From Candidatus Koribacter versatilis Ellin345 (lineage in GTDB: Bacteria; Acidobacteriota; Terriglobia; Terriglobales; Acidobacteriaceae), in NCBI RefSeq assembly GCF_000014005.1, contig NC_008009.1, forward strand, positions 2,418,001-2,482,000: 64,000 nt of DNA, in the 5' to 3' direction. How positions within the stretch are numbered: the first letter of the stretch is position 1; each line of letters starts with the position of its first letter. The notes below the pieces were generated by a model, which saw only the letters and a program-made list of their open reading frames with translations, was not told the DNA's origin and did no database searches. Below are positions 41,561 to 50,771 of the stretch, one piece after another. A program made the position numbers and the translations under genes.

Positions 41561-44518
41561 CTATGGCGTTGCGGGTGCGGCACCGACTTGCGGGAGTGCT
41601 GGTTCACCGATCAGCATCTTCACTCGCGGCGTGCCGCTGAGGTTCGACGTGATTTTCAACGACGAGATACGGGCATTCGCCGGTGGTTGAGTGGAGGCGA
41701 TGAGGCGGTCCCAGAGCGCGAAGGCAACGTTGGTGGCGATCTCGTCGAATTCGGCGAAGGCGGTTCCTAGTTTGCCCATGGCCTTCTGGAAATCCACGGG
41801 CGAGAGTTTGTGGTTGCTGGTCGAACGCAACATCGAGAAGAGTTTTGTGATTCCTGCGGCGAGCGTGTCTTCGTATTGATAGAGCGCGTAGAGGGTGATG
41901 AGGTCGGGCGAACTGAGCGAGATCTGGGTGTGCGGGTCGTTGACGCCGAACGGCGCGGGGCCGAGGGGGAAGGCGCCGGTGAAACTCTTGAGGCCCGGGC
42001 CGAGGTCCGTGTAGAGCTTGTAACCGGAGTCAGAGGCATAGACGCGCGCGATCTGCGCGTTGTGCGGCGTGTTCTGCGGGTCCCACCAGGTTACGAAGAC
42101 GGTTTGACGGGCCGCGGCACGGAGTTGCGCTTCGTTGAGCGTTGCGGAGAAGAAGCGGGTAAGCGCGTCTTCGTTATAGCGAACTTCGTAGTCCACCTGG
42201 ACGTCGCCGAAGTCGTCGTTGTTATTCGTATCTTTTTTTGATTCGAGATAGGGTGCGAGGCCCTGTGCGGTGGCGCCGGCCTGCACGAGATCGAAGGCAG
42301 AGGCAAAGCTGAGGAGATGCGTGAGCCGCGCCAGCGAGGTGTTGGTATGGCTTTCGAGGGTGAGGCTGTAGGAGACGGCGAACTGGCTCACTGTATCGAC
42401 GAGATATTGGTGGTCGTCTTTGCCGAACTGCGGCGGAGTGTCGATGGTGCCGTGCGATTCGCCGAGCAGACGGAGCAGGAAGTTGGAGTGCATCTCCTGC
42501 TGGTTCACGGTGACATCGCGAGCTTCCTTCATGGTGACGTTGGTGAAGACGGTGAGCGCACCGTTGTCTCCGGGCACGATGTTTTGATCGAGCGAAGTCA
42601 GAAGGGTGGTGCAGGACTGGTAATTCCAGTTGAGGTGCCATCCGGCAACGTTGAAGGTGAGGATGTTCTGCTCGGTGAGCGCGCGGTGGAGTTTGCCGCC
42701 GAGGATACGAACGACTCCGGGCTGGTATCCACGGAGGACCTGGGTGAAGTCGCCGACAGCCGCGGCGCAGAGGAGCTTGCGGCCGTTCGCGGTGCCGAGA
42801 TTGAGTTGCACGTCGAGGAGCGCTTCCTGTTCTGCGGTGCGCGAGTAGGCGGCGTGAAGACTGAGCGAGGCGGTCTGCTGGAGCGCCTGAGAGAACTTCT
42901 CGTAGATGGACTGTTCGTGGGCGCTGAAGTTTTGCAGGCCTTTTAGAACTTTGCCGAATCCAGTTTGGTCGAGCTTGTCGATTGTGGTGCCGATGATGCG
43001 TTCGACGAGGCCATTCAGCTTGGTATCTGCGAGGTTCTTGAGATCGGCGAGGCTGCCGATACCGTTGAGCTTCTCCATGAAGCCGTCAATTCCGAAGAGC
43101 GATTTAGCCTGGGTAATCCACTTGCGGATGAGATCGTGGGCGTTGTCCTGGATTAGGGAGAGTGCGTCCTGGACGCGACTGTTGAACACGGCAAGAAGGT
43201 TGGTGATGGGGTTGCCGTTGGCGTCGGAGAGACCGACGGTGCCGAGGATCCAGGAGAGGGGATCGCCGCCGGTGAGTTCCTCGATGATAGGAACGACGGA
43301 GTTGTCCGAGAGTTTGGCCTCGAGATCTTTCAGCGAGGTGAGGTCCTGGAGCTTGGTCAGAAGGTTGGTGAGCGGGACGGCGCCCATGTCGAAATATTTG
43401 TCGAAGAGATTGATGGCCGTGGTGTCGAGGTTGTTGTAGCTCTGGACGATTTTGTGAACGTCGCCGAGCAGGGCGTTGAGTTCGGTCTGACTGAGAAGGT
43501 TGAAAGCTTTGTTGGTCCACTTGGAGAGGAATTGCTCGGAGAGCGTGTCGAGCGTGTTCTTCAGGGTATTGGGGTCGGCGTTGTCGAGAATTTTGTCGGC
43601 CCAGTTGAGCCAGCTCTTGGCGTTGGTGCCGAGCAGTGCACCGAGGAATTCTTTGGCGGTGCCGGGCAGACCACTGGTGTCGGAGGTGATGCCGACATTG
43701 ATGTCGGCGGCGAAGGAAAGTGTGTCGCTGTGTTTCTTCTGCACGACGACACGTGCCCAGTCCGCGACGGGATTGCCGGTGTCAGGATCCGTGACGCCGG
43801 TGACTTCGACGGAGTATCGGCCTGCAATGGCTGCCTGAACGCCGAGCTTGCCGAGGATGCTGAAGTCATAGTGCTCGGAGAGGAGCAGGTTCGCGATGCT
43901 GAAGTCGTGGGTGCCTTTCATCTCGTAGCCGGCAGAGATGTCGGCGGCGAGGTTCACGTAGCCATCGAACTCGTAGTAGATGGATTCGCCCGGTGCGGGG
44001 GGAGCGGAGAGATTCGATGGGGCGCGGAGGTTGGCGAAGAAATCTTTCAGGACATCAGCCAGTATCGTGGCGCGAGGGTAGGCGCGGGAGAACCAAAGTT
44101 CGCCGGAGGCTTCGGCTTCGATGGAGGCGTCGGCACTGAGCACGCCGTAGCTGTAAGAGCCGGCGGCTCCGGCTTTAGCGTGTGCGGCAATGTCGAGGGC
44201 GAGGATGAGGCTGTCGGGATGGTTCTTGAGGAAATCACCGACGCCGTGGGCATCGAGCGAGGCGCCGGGAGAAAAATAGGCGTCTAGAGACGCACTAATG
44301 CCGGCGTCAATGCTGAGGTTCACATTTTGCGATGCACCGAACTTAAACGGCGGCGCGCCTGCCACGCCGAACGAAGCCGTGGCAATCTCGGTGGTATTGC
44401 TAGAGGGATTGATGGGATTGAGCAGCGCCGGAGCACTCTGGTCGAGGCTCAGGTTGATGTTTCCGGAGATGCCATTGCCGAAGGGAAGGTCGTTCTTGCT
44501 AAAGGTCAGGGGAGGCAC
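41561..44518 (-). CDS. Large protein of unknown family (985 residues)
   Basis: No signal peptide, Walker motif or recognised domain is seen. The first ~260 residues are beta-rich and Ala/Ser/Gly-rich (NVNLSIDAGISASLDAYFSP, NLAADISAGYEMKG). The middle (~270-560) is a series of amphipathic helices with hydrophobic heptads (LNWADKILDNADPNTLKNTL). The last ~400 residues are mixed (VFVTWWDPQNTPHNAQIARV). GTG at 44518 (MPPLTFSKNDLPFGNG) is chosen because upstream the frame is Arg/Pro-rich and antisense to the next gene. It lies 119 bp after a SpecificRecomb-family gene and is probably co-transcribed with it. Confidence 0.75.
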   Translation of the reverse strand: MPPLTFSKNDLPFGNGISGNINLSLDQSAPALLNPINPSSNTTEIATASFGVAGAPPFKFGASQNVNLSIDAGISASLDAYFSPGASLDAHGVGDFLKNHPDSLILALDIAAHAKAGAAGSYSYGVLSADASIEAEASGELWFSRAYPRATILADVLKDFFANLRAPSNLSAPPAPGESIYYEFDGYVNLAADISAGYEMKGTHDFSIANLLLSEHYDFSILGKLGVQAAIAGRYSVEVTGVTDPDTGNPVADWARVVVQKKHSDTLSFAADINVGITSDTSGLPGTAKEFLGALLGTNAKSWLNWADKILDNADPNTLKNTLDTLSEQFLSKWTNKAFNLLSQTELNALLGDVHKIVQSYNNLDTTAINLFDKYFDMGAVPLTNLLTKLQDLTSLKDLEAKLSDNSVVPIIEELTGGDPLSWILGTVGLSDANGNPITNLLAVFNSRVQDALSLIQDNAHDLIRKWITQAKSLFGIDGFMEKLNGIGSLADLKNLADTKLNGLVERIIGTTIDKLDQTGFGKVLKGLQNFSAHEQSIYEKFSQALQQTASLSLHAAYSRTAEQEALLDVQLNLGTANGRKLLCAAAVGDFTQVLRGYQPGVVRILGGKLHRALTEQNILTFNVAGWHLNWNYQSCTTLLTSLDQNIVPGDNGALTVFTNVTMKEARDVTVNQQEMHSNFLLRLLGESHGTIDTPPQFGKDDHQYLVDTVSQFAVSYSLTLESHTNTSLARLTHLLSFASAFDLVQAGATAQGLAPYLESKKDTNNNDDFGDVQVDYEVRYNEDALTRFFSATLNEAQLRAAARQTVFVTWWDPQNTPHNAQIARVYASDSGYKLYTDLGPGLKSFTGAFPLGPAPFGVNDPHTQISLSSPDLITLYALYQYEDTLAAGITKLFSMLRSTSNHKLSPVDFQKAMGKLGTAFAEFDEIATNVAFALWDRLIASTQPPANARISSLKITSNLSGTPRVKMLIGEPALPQVGAAPATP

Positions 44519-44637
44519 AGGGTGAATCCTTTCCAGAGGAGTCTTCAGGCGAGCAAGGAAGTGCTTTGTACCACGGTTTCCACGCGACTTGAGGCGTTCT
44601 TTAGGGCAGTGTCCTAAGTCGCGGGAGCTGCGGGCGA

Positions 44638-46758
44638 CTAGGCGATGTGGTCGTCGGGAGCGCCAGCGGCTTTTGTTTTTGGTCCGGAGGTGGGGTTGCC
44701 TCCTGGTGGCGCGGATTCGGAGGAACTGGAGGGTGGGAAGAGGAAGTTCCTCGGCGAGCGGAAGAACGATCTCAAGCTGAAGCGCCAGAGTTTGCGGCGC
44801 TCTTTCTTCGAGACACCGTAGGCGTTCAGTGCGACGGAAGCGGCGGTAAAGAAACTCACCGTAAGGTTCAGTATGAATGTGACGGTGATTCCGTAAAGGG
44901 TGTAAAGGAACCAGCCACGGTAGAGCCAGTCGCGTCCGAAGCTGGCGGCAGCGAGCGCGAGAGTACCGGCCGAGAGGGTTACGTGGCGGACGTCGAGCGG
45001 GACGCCAAGGAAGCGGCCGAGCGCGGGCGTGAAGCCGAGGAGGTAGCCGAGGACGATGCTCGACGCCCATCCGGAGAGATTGACTTCAACATAATTGGCG
45101 AAGCGAGTCATGCGCTCGCGACCGAAGAATCGGCCGAGGGAATGATGCGCGATGGCGCTGGGAATCTGGTTGAAGGTGGCGAAGTTTTCGATCCAACCGC
45201 CCGCGAGCGCGGAGATCCAGAGGATGAGTCCGGTGATGATCGCGAAGACCGCGGTGCCGGAGGCGACGGGATTCAGCGTCTTGTAAACCTCTTCGGCGCT
45301 TGAGACCGTGAGAAATGGACTCGCGTGAAGGCGATACCAGATCCTTTCGAAGATGATGCAGCCGATGCAAACAGCGATGAGGTTGCCAAAGGCTGAAGCT
45401 AGCTGGCTGCGCGTGATCCGGCTTACGAAGTCGGCGATGCGCTGCTTGCGGGCTTCGCCGCGGGTGGTGCGCACGATGCCGGCAAAGGTGGCGGCGGTGA
45501 CGGATGGCTGTTTGGTGGCGAGTGCGAGATGAAATTGTTGGAGCAACAGGAAGCTCACAGCGTAGTTGGTGCCGGCGGTGATGCCTTCCACAAAAGGCGG
45601 AAAGTGTGCGGCGTGAAGGCGCAGCTTAATGGCCGCTGTAAACACCGTGAGCGCGCCACCGCCGATGGATGCGATCCAGAGCTGTTTGTATTCGCGGAGA
45701 GTATTCGCGATGTAGTGTTCGCCGGTCTTGCCGGTACGTTCGACGATCTTGCGCGCGAGCAGGGCAGAGTTTTCGCGGAAGAGACCACTGATGCTGAGGT
45801 CGCTACGGCGGGCGCTCATTACGTCGTCGAGGAGGCGCTTGACGGCTTCGATCTGCTGATGTGGTTCGGCGACGAAGAGGACGTCAGCAATGTGTTCCAT
45901 CCGAACCAGAGCGCGTTCGATGTTGCGCATGTCGAAGACGAGCGCCGTGCTCACGCCGGCGTCTTCCATGCGCTGGTGGATGTATTCGAGTTCGTCGCGG
46001 CAGAACTGCACCTGGTTGCGCCACAAGAGCAGCGCGTTGGGATCGCCCTTGGCAAGTACGACGGCGTTGGCGGTCTGCTGGAGACGGTAGAAGGGAGAGG
46101 CTTCGATGTCGCCAGGGCGGCTGCGGGCGCGAAGTCCGGGCGAAAGTCCCAGGCCCGCGACATGCACGGTGAGCAAACGAAATGCCTGGATCAGTTCGTT
46201 GCGCTGCTTCTGCCAGGCGTCGGAGTCGTTAATCGGGGCAAGCAGACGAGCGATGTGTTGAAACTCTTCGTCCGGCCACGCGAGCAGGCGCCCGATGCTG
46301 TTGGCGTTGGGATAGAGACGCGAGATGAATTTCGAGAAATCGCTCGCATCTCCGGCGAGAGGGAAAACCTTTTCGAGCGAACGGCGAAAGAACTCGGACC
46401 AGAAACTCTGCCGCGGGTGAAGGCCGGCTTCGGCGAAGAGCTCGACCGTGTCTATACCATTGAGGATGTCGCGGATGCCGAACTGAAATTGGGCGCGGAT
46501 CGCCGGCCGGGCGTCCATGAGTTCCAACAAAGAGAGGACCCGTGCTTGGCGAGATGCATCTGAATGTGGTGCGTCGAGCCATTCTTTGATGGTGACGAAG
46601 GCATCGAGGCGAGCAGCGAGGGTAGGGGCGAGGAAAAACTCAGAGAGCCGCTTGCCGAGTCTGACGCCGTCGACGGCGGGGTCGTGAGCGAAATAAAGCT
46701 CGACCTGGGCGATGATGTCGTTTGCGTCTGTCGAGGGAATGGGCGGGCTGGAGGACAT
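44638..46758 (-). CDS. SpecificRecomb (Gcr)-family membrane protein
   Basis: A protein of 706 residues matching the family called 'site-specific recombinase' from the gonococcal Gcr protein. A soluble N-terminal half (about 1-340; LFAEAGLHPRQSFWSEFFRR) is followed by about six to seven membrane helices (IASIGGGALTVFTAAIKL; VFAIITGLILWISALAGGWI; TLYGITVTFILNLTVSFFTA) and a Pro/Ser tail. No recombinase catalytic residues are visible, so the family name is doubtful and a membrane role is more likely. It is the upstream partner of the 985-residue unknown. Confidence 0.82.
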   Translation of the reverse strand: MSSSPPIPSTDANDIIAQVELYFAHDPAVDGVRLGKRLSEFFLAPTLAARLDAFVTIKEWLDAPHSDASRQARVLSLLELMDARPAIRAQFQFGIRDILNGIDTVELFAEAGLHPRQSFWSEFFRRSLEKVFPLAGDASDFSKFISRLYPNANSIGRLLAWPDEEFQHIARLLAPINDSDAWQKQRNELIQAFRLLTVHVAGLGLSPGLRARSRPGDIEASPFYRLQQTANAVVLAKGDPNALLLWRNQVQFCRDELEYIHQRMEDAGVSTALVFDMRNIERALVRMEHIADVLFVAEPHQQIEAVKRLLDDVMSARRSDLSISGLFRENSALLARKIVERTGKTGEHYIANTLREYKQLWIASIGGGALTVFTAAIKLRLHAAHFPPFVEGITAGTNYAVSFLLLQQFHLALATKQPSVTAATFAGIVRTTRGEARKQRIADFVSRITRSQLASAFGNLIAVCIGCIIFERIWYRLHASPFLTVSSAEEVYKTLNPVASGTAVFAIITGLILWISALAGGWIENFATFNQIPSAIAHHSLGRFFGRERMTRFANYVEVNLSGWASSIVLGYLLGFTPALGRFLGVPLDVRHVTLSAGTLALAAASFGRDWLYRGWFLYTLYGITVTFILNLTVSFFTAASVALNAYGVSKKERRKLWRFSLRSFFRSPRNFLFPPSSSSESAPPGGNPTSGPKTKAAGAPDDHIA

Positions 46759-46964
46759 GGCCGTGGGCGCTAGTTTGCAGGAGCGACGGGGATTTCACAA
46801 GCGGGGAGCCGATGTTCGTGGTTAAGCGCGGGCATCGTGAAAGCCAAAAAGAAGGCGCATTTAGAAACGAAGCGAGACTGTCACTTTCTCCAGTTTCGCG
46901 AAGTCAGCCATTGGGACTAAAGTGGCGGGCGTCGACGTGCGCCCCGCCGAACAGGAGCTCAGCC

Positions 46965-48575
46965 ATGAACAAGCGCGTACTGAAAATTGCAGGCATCGTC
47001 GTTGGCGTCATCCTGGTTATTCTGATCGCGATTCCGTTGTTCGTGAATGTCGAGACATTCCGTCCAAAGATTGAAGCGTCGTTGAGCGAAGCGCTCGGCA
47101 GAGAAGTGAAGCTGGGGAAGATGAGCCTCTCCATCTTCAGCGGCAGCCTGAGCGTGGACAACATCTCGATTGCAGACGATCCGGCGTTCAGCAAGGCACC
47201 GTTCGTCAGCGCGAAATCATTGAAGATTGGCGTGGAATTGGGAGCGCTGATCTTCTCCAAGCAGATCAAGGTCACTGGCTTCAAGTTGGAGAAGCCGGAG
47301 ATCATGCTGCTCAGCGCGCCGAACGGGACGTGGAATTTCTCCACGCTGGGGGCAAAGAACGCACCGAAGACAAGCCAGGCTTCGTCGGGCGCGCCGTCGG
47401 ACGTCACGATCGCGCACCTATCGATTGATGACGGCAAACTGACCGTAGCGAAGGCGAATTCGTCGGCGAAGGCACAGGTGTTCGACAAACTGGATGTGAA
47501 GGTCAACGATTTCTCGATGGCCTCACAATTTCCGTTCGAGGTAAGCGTCGACTTGCCGGGCGGCGGCGATGCGAAGATCACGGGAAAGGCCGGGCCGGTC
47601 AACCAGCAGGACGCAGCGAAGACGCCGTTCGATGCGAAGCTCAAGGTCAACAAGCTCGATGTGGCAGCATCGGGATTTGTGGATGCGTCCACAGGTATTG
47701 GCGGGATTGTTGGGCTGGAAGGAACACTGAGTTCCAACGGCACGCAGGCGAAGGGTGCGGGTGAAGTCACGATGGCGAAGGCGAAACTATCGCCAAAGGG
47801 AACACCTGCGCCGAAAGACATCACGCTGAAGTACGCACTCACCGCGGATTTGGAGAAGCAGAGCGGAAACGTATCTCAAGGCGATATCGGGATCGGCAAA
47901 GCTTCAGCGCGGCTAACTGGCGTCTACAGCACTCACGGCGACGTGCAAAGCCTGAACATGAACCTGAATGCGCCAAACATGCCGGTGGATGAGCTCGAAG
48001 CGTTCTTGCCGGCGATGGGTGTAACACTACCCTCGGGGTCGAAGCTGGAGGGCGGAACACTTTCGGCGGATTTGGCAATCAACGGGCCGCTCGACAAGTT
48101 AGTGATCACTGGTCCTGTGAAGCTGAGCAATACGAAGCTGGCCGGATTCAGTGCGACGTCGAAGCTCAGCGCGCTGTCGGCATTTGGCGGCAAAGTTCCG
48201 CAAAGTCCGGATACAACGATCCAGAATGCGAGCTTGAATGCGCGGGTGGCTCCGGAAGCGACCAAGTTGGACGCGATTAACGTGGTGGCGCCGTCGTTGG
48301 GAACGGTAACGGGTGCGGGCACCATCAGTCCGGCGGGAGCATTGGATTTCAAGATGCAAGCTGATATGAAAGCGACGGGAGCGATTGCACAACAGGCAGG
48401 GGTCGGTGGGATGAATGGACCGATTCCGTTCAGCATCCAGGGGACGACTTCGAATCCAACGTTCGTGCCGGACGCGGGCGCGATTGCATCGAGCGTTGCG
48501 AAGAGCGCGATCCAGAAGCAACTGGGGGACAAGTCGGGAATTACGAGCTTGTTCGGCAAGAAGAAATCGAAATAG
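46965..48575 (+). CDS. AsmA-family inner-membrane-anchored protein
   Basis: A protein of 536 residues with an N-terminal membrane anchor (about 7-28, IAGIVVGVILVILIAIPLFV) and a long beta-rich periplasmic part. The start of the mature region, ETFRPKIEASLSEALGREVKLGK in two steps, is the AsmA N-terminal signature; the C-terminal half has the AsmA-2 pattern (GPLDKLVITGPVKLSNTKL, ISPAGALDFKMQADM). AsmA proteins are bridge-like and affect lipid transfer and outer-membrane biogenesis. ATG at 46965 is set by the anchor. It is divergent from the SpecificRecomb gene. Confidence 0.88.
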   Translation: MNKRVLKIAGIVVGVILVILIAIPLFVNVETFRPKIEASLSEALGREVKLGKMSLSIFSGSLSVDNISIADDPAFSKAPFVSAKSLKIGVELGALIFSKQIKVTGFKLEKPEIMLLSAPNGTWNFSTLGAKNAPKTSQASSGAPSDVTIAHLSIDDGKLTVAKANSSAKAQVFDKLDVKVNDFSMASQFPFEVSVDLPGGGDAKITGKAGPVNQQDAAKTPFDAKLKVNKLDVAASGFVDASTGIGGIVGLEGTLSSNGTQAKGAGEVTMAKAKLSPKGTPAPKDITLKYALTADLEKQSGNVSQGDIGIGKASARLTGVYSTHGDVQSLNMNLNAPNMPVDELEAFLPAMGVTLPSGSKLEGGTLSADLAINGPLDKLVITGPVKLSNTKLAGFSATSKLSALSAFGGKVPQSPDTTIQNASLNARVAPEATKLDAINVVAPSLGTVTGAGTISPAGALDFKMQADMKATGAIAQQAGVGGMNGPIPFSIQGTTSNPTFVPDAGAIASSVAKSAIQKQLGDKSGITSLFGKKKSK

Positions 48576-48594
48576 TTGGCGCGGTGTTTCTGAA

Positions 48595-48617
48595 GGGCCG
48601 CTGATGGCAGCCCTTTT
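48595..48617 (+). terminator. Terminator of the asmA-like gene
   Basis: GGGC-C-GC-TGATG-GC-A-GCCC with one internal mismatch, followed by TTTT. Confidence 0.65.
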
Positions 48618-48683
48618 CTATTGCGCCAATTTTGCGACCACTCGCGCGTCAGATAGTATGGCCAGTCACGCTGAGGGTGATCA

Positions 48684-50015
48684 ATGTTCCTACGTATATC
48701 TGGTTTTGTTCTCTTAAGTGCTCTCGCGCTTTCCGCGCAACAATCCCCGCCGAAGAGTGAAGTACAAGACGTGTTTCCAGAGGCCAAGGCGTTGTATGTG
48801 GATCTGCATGAGCACCCTGAACTGTCGTCGCACGAAGAACGTACGGCTTCCGTCCTGGCAGGAAAGCTTCGCGCGCTCGGTTACGAGGTGACGGAGCATG
48901 TGGGCGGAACCGGAATTGTAGCGATTTTGAAGAACGGCGCCGGTCCGACGGTAATGTTGCGCACGGAACTTGACGCGTTGCCGGTGCTGGAGCAGACCGG
49001 CTTACCGTTTGCGAGTAAGGTTCAAGCGAAAGACGGCGCCGGACACGACGTTCCGGTCATGCATGCTTGCGGACACGATCTGCATATGTCGGCGCTCTTC
49101 GGAACAGCGGAGATCATGGCGAAGGCGAAGAACACCTGGCAGGGAACGCTGATGTTGGTCGGACAACCGGCTGAGGAGACAATCAGCGGGGCGAAGCGGA
49201 TGCTGGCAGATGGGCTATTTACTAGATTCCCTAAGCCAGATGTGGCGGTGGCTCTGCATGACGCGAACGAGTATTCGGCAGGGCAGGTGGGGTATGTGCC
49301 GGGTTTCTTCAATGCGTCGGCGGACTCGATTCGGATTACAGTTTACGGACGAGGCGGACACGGCTCACGGCCCGACGTAACGATTGATCCGGTGCTGATC
49401 GCAGCGTCGATCACGGTGAGATTGCAATCAATTGTGGCGCGAGAGATCAAGCCGGGCGTTGCGGCAGTGGTAACGGTCGGCTACATCCATGCCGGCACGA
49501 AGGGAAACATCATTCCTGACGAGGCAGAGATGGGACTCACGCTACGGGCGCGCGATCCGAAGGTGCGCGCGCATCTTGTGGCTGCGGTGGAACGTGTGGC
49601 GAAAGCCGAGGCCGAAGCAGCAGGCGTGGAGACGATGCCCAAGCTCGAGAACTTTGAGTCCACGCCGTCGGTGTACAACGACAAAATGCTCGCAGCACAC
49701 ATCGTTCCGGTGTTGGACGCCGCACTTGGAAAAGGAAACGTCGCGGAGAACGAGCCGATCATGGGTTCAGAAGATTTCGCCGAGTACGTGAACGCGGGCG
49801 TGCCGGGATTTTATTTCCAGATAGGGGCATCGGATCCGGAAAAACTGGCGGCCGCGAAGGCGCAGGGCAAGTTGCCCCCTGGTCCGCACTCGTCGAAGTT
49901 TGCGCCCGTGCTGGATTCATCGTTGAACGCGGGAATCACGGCAGAGGTGGCAGTGTTGCGGAACCTGCTCCAGGGAACACCGGCGGACGTGAAGAACTTC
50001 ACGGAGCACAAGTAA
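48684..50015 (+). CDS. Exported M20D amidohydrolase (hippurate-hydrolase-like)
   Basis: A protein of 443 residues with signal peptide about 1-18 (FVLLSALALSAQ). The M20D pattern is complete: LRTELDALPV, the metal-binding MHACGHDLHMSAL, GQPAEETISGAKRML with the catalytic Glu pair, and the lid domain (ITVYGRGGHGSRPDVTIDP). The late His is in SSKF-type sequence near PGPHSSKFAP. The family hydrolyses N-acyl amino acids and auxin or peptide amides. The signal peptide suggests periplasmic action on external substrates. Its terminator partner and neighbours do not specify a pathway. Confidence 0.92.
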   Translation: MFLRISGFVLLSALALSAQQSPPKSEVQDVFPEAKALYVDLHEHPELSSHEERTASVLAGKLRALGYEVTEHVGGTGIVAILKNGAGPTVMLRTELDALPVLEQTGLPFASKVQAKDGAGHDVPVMHACGHDLHMSALFGTAEIMAKAKNTWQGTLMLVGQPAEETISGAKRMLADGLFTRFPKPDVAVALHDANEYSAGQVGYVPGFFNASADSIRITVYGRGGHGSRPDVTIDPVLIAASITVRLQSIVAREIKPGVAAVVTVGYIHAGTKGNIIPDEAEMGLTLRARDPKVRAHLVAAVERVAKAEAEAAGVETMPKLENFESTPSVYNDKMLAAHIVPVLDAALGKGNVAENEPIMGSEDFAEYVNAGVPGFYFQIGASDPEKLAAAKAQGKLPPGPHSSKFAPVLDSSLNAGITAEVAVLRNLLQGTPADVKNFTEHK

Positions 50016-50042
50016 CCGTTCGGGGACTGCTATCCTGAAGCG

Positions 50043-50729
50043 GTGAAGGTGAAAGTCATCTATTTTGGGATGCTGCGCGAGATCGCGGGATCGCAGCAGG
50101 AACCCATCGAAGTCGCCGAAGGTGCGACCGCGGGAATGTTGTTCGCGCAGGTGCTCGCGAAATATCCGGAGATGGCGCGCTTCGAGAAGTCGCTGGCGAT
50201 CGCGGTGAACCTCGAATATTCGGCACATTCGCAACCTTTGAAAGAAGGCGATGAAGTAGCGCTGATACCGCCGGTGAGCGGTGGGAATTCGTCGCGCTGC
50301 GAAATCGTCCGCGAGCGCATTGCGACGGAAGAAATTGCCCAGGCACTCCGCGTGGGCGAAGACGGCGCGGTGATTGTCTTCGAAGGCGTCGTGCGCAACA
50401 ACACCCGCGGTCGGCGCACGCTCTATCTCGATTACGAAGCCTACGAGGCCATGGCGCTAAAGGAAATGGAAGCGCTCTGCGAGCAGGCTCTGCGCGATTA
50501 CAAGATCCGCGATATTCGGATTGTTCATAGAATCGGGCGGATCGAGATCGGCGAGACGAGCGTGGTGATCGTGGTGGCGTCTGCACATCGCGGGGCGGCC
50601 TTCGATGCCTGTCGGTTCACGATTGATACGCTGAAGAAGAAAGTCCCGATCTGGAAGAAAGAGTATTTCGAGGATGGTGCCGTTTGGGCGGATGGCGAGC
50701 CGTTTCCGCCGGAGGTCCCTAGGGACTGA
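50043..50729 (+). CDS. MoaD-MoaE fusion (molybdopterin synthase)
   Basis: A protein of 228 residues. Residues 1-81 are MoaD (KVIYFGMLREIAGSQQE to LIPPVSGG), and about 85-225 are MoaE (VFEGVVRNNTRGRRTLYLDY; VVASAHRGAAFDACRFTID; PIWKKEYFEDG). MoaE converts precursor Z to molybdopterin using sulphur carried as thiocarboxylate on the C-terminal Gly-Gly of MoaD. Here the Gly-Gly (80-81) is internal, so proteolytic release after Gly81 would be needed, as for the mycobacterial MoaX fusion. The GTG start is at 50043. The vWFA gene follows immediately. Confidence 0.93.
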   Translation: MKVKVIYFGMLREIAGSQQEPIEVAEGATAGMLFAQVLAKYPEMARFEKSLAIAVNLEYSAHSQPLKEGDEVALIPPVSGGNSSRCEIVRERIATEEIAQALRVGEDGAVIVFEGVVRNNTRGRRTLYLDYEAYEAMALKEMEALCEQALRDYKIRDIRIVHRIGRIEIGETSVVIVVASAHRGAAFDACRFTIDTLKKKVPIWKKEYFEDGAVWADGEPFPPEVPRD

Positions 50730-50771
50730 ATGCTCGCGAATCCTGCGCTGGAGCGTCTTACTAAGAACCCG

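Noticed and set aside
44519-45070. N-terminal extension of the 985-residue gene
   Set aside because: The translation is Arg/Pro-rich and mostly antisense to the neighbouring membrane-protein gene; GTG at 44518 is the better start.
45529-46563. 344-residue plus-strand frame opposite the Gcr-family gene
   Set aside because: No domain and composition of an antisense frame.
44638-46758. True site-specific recombinase
   Set aside because: No tyrosine or serine recombinase catalytic residues are visible, and the C-terminal half is membrane helices; the name comes from family history.
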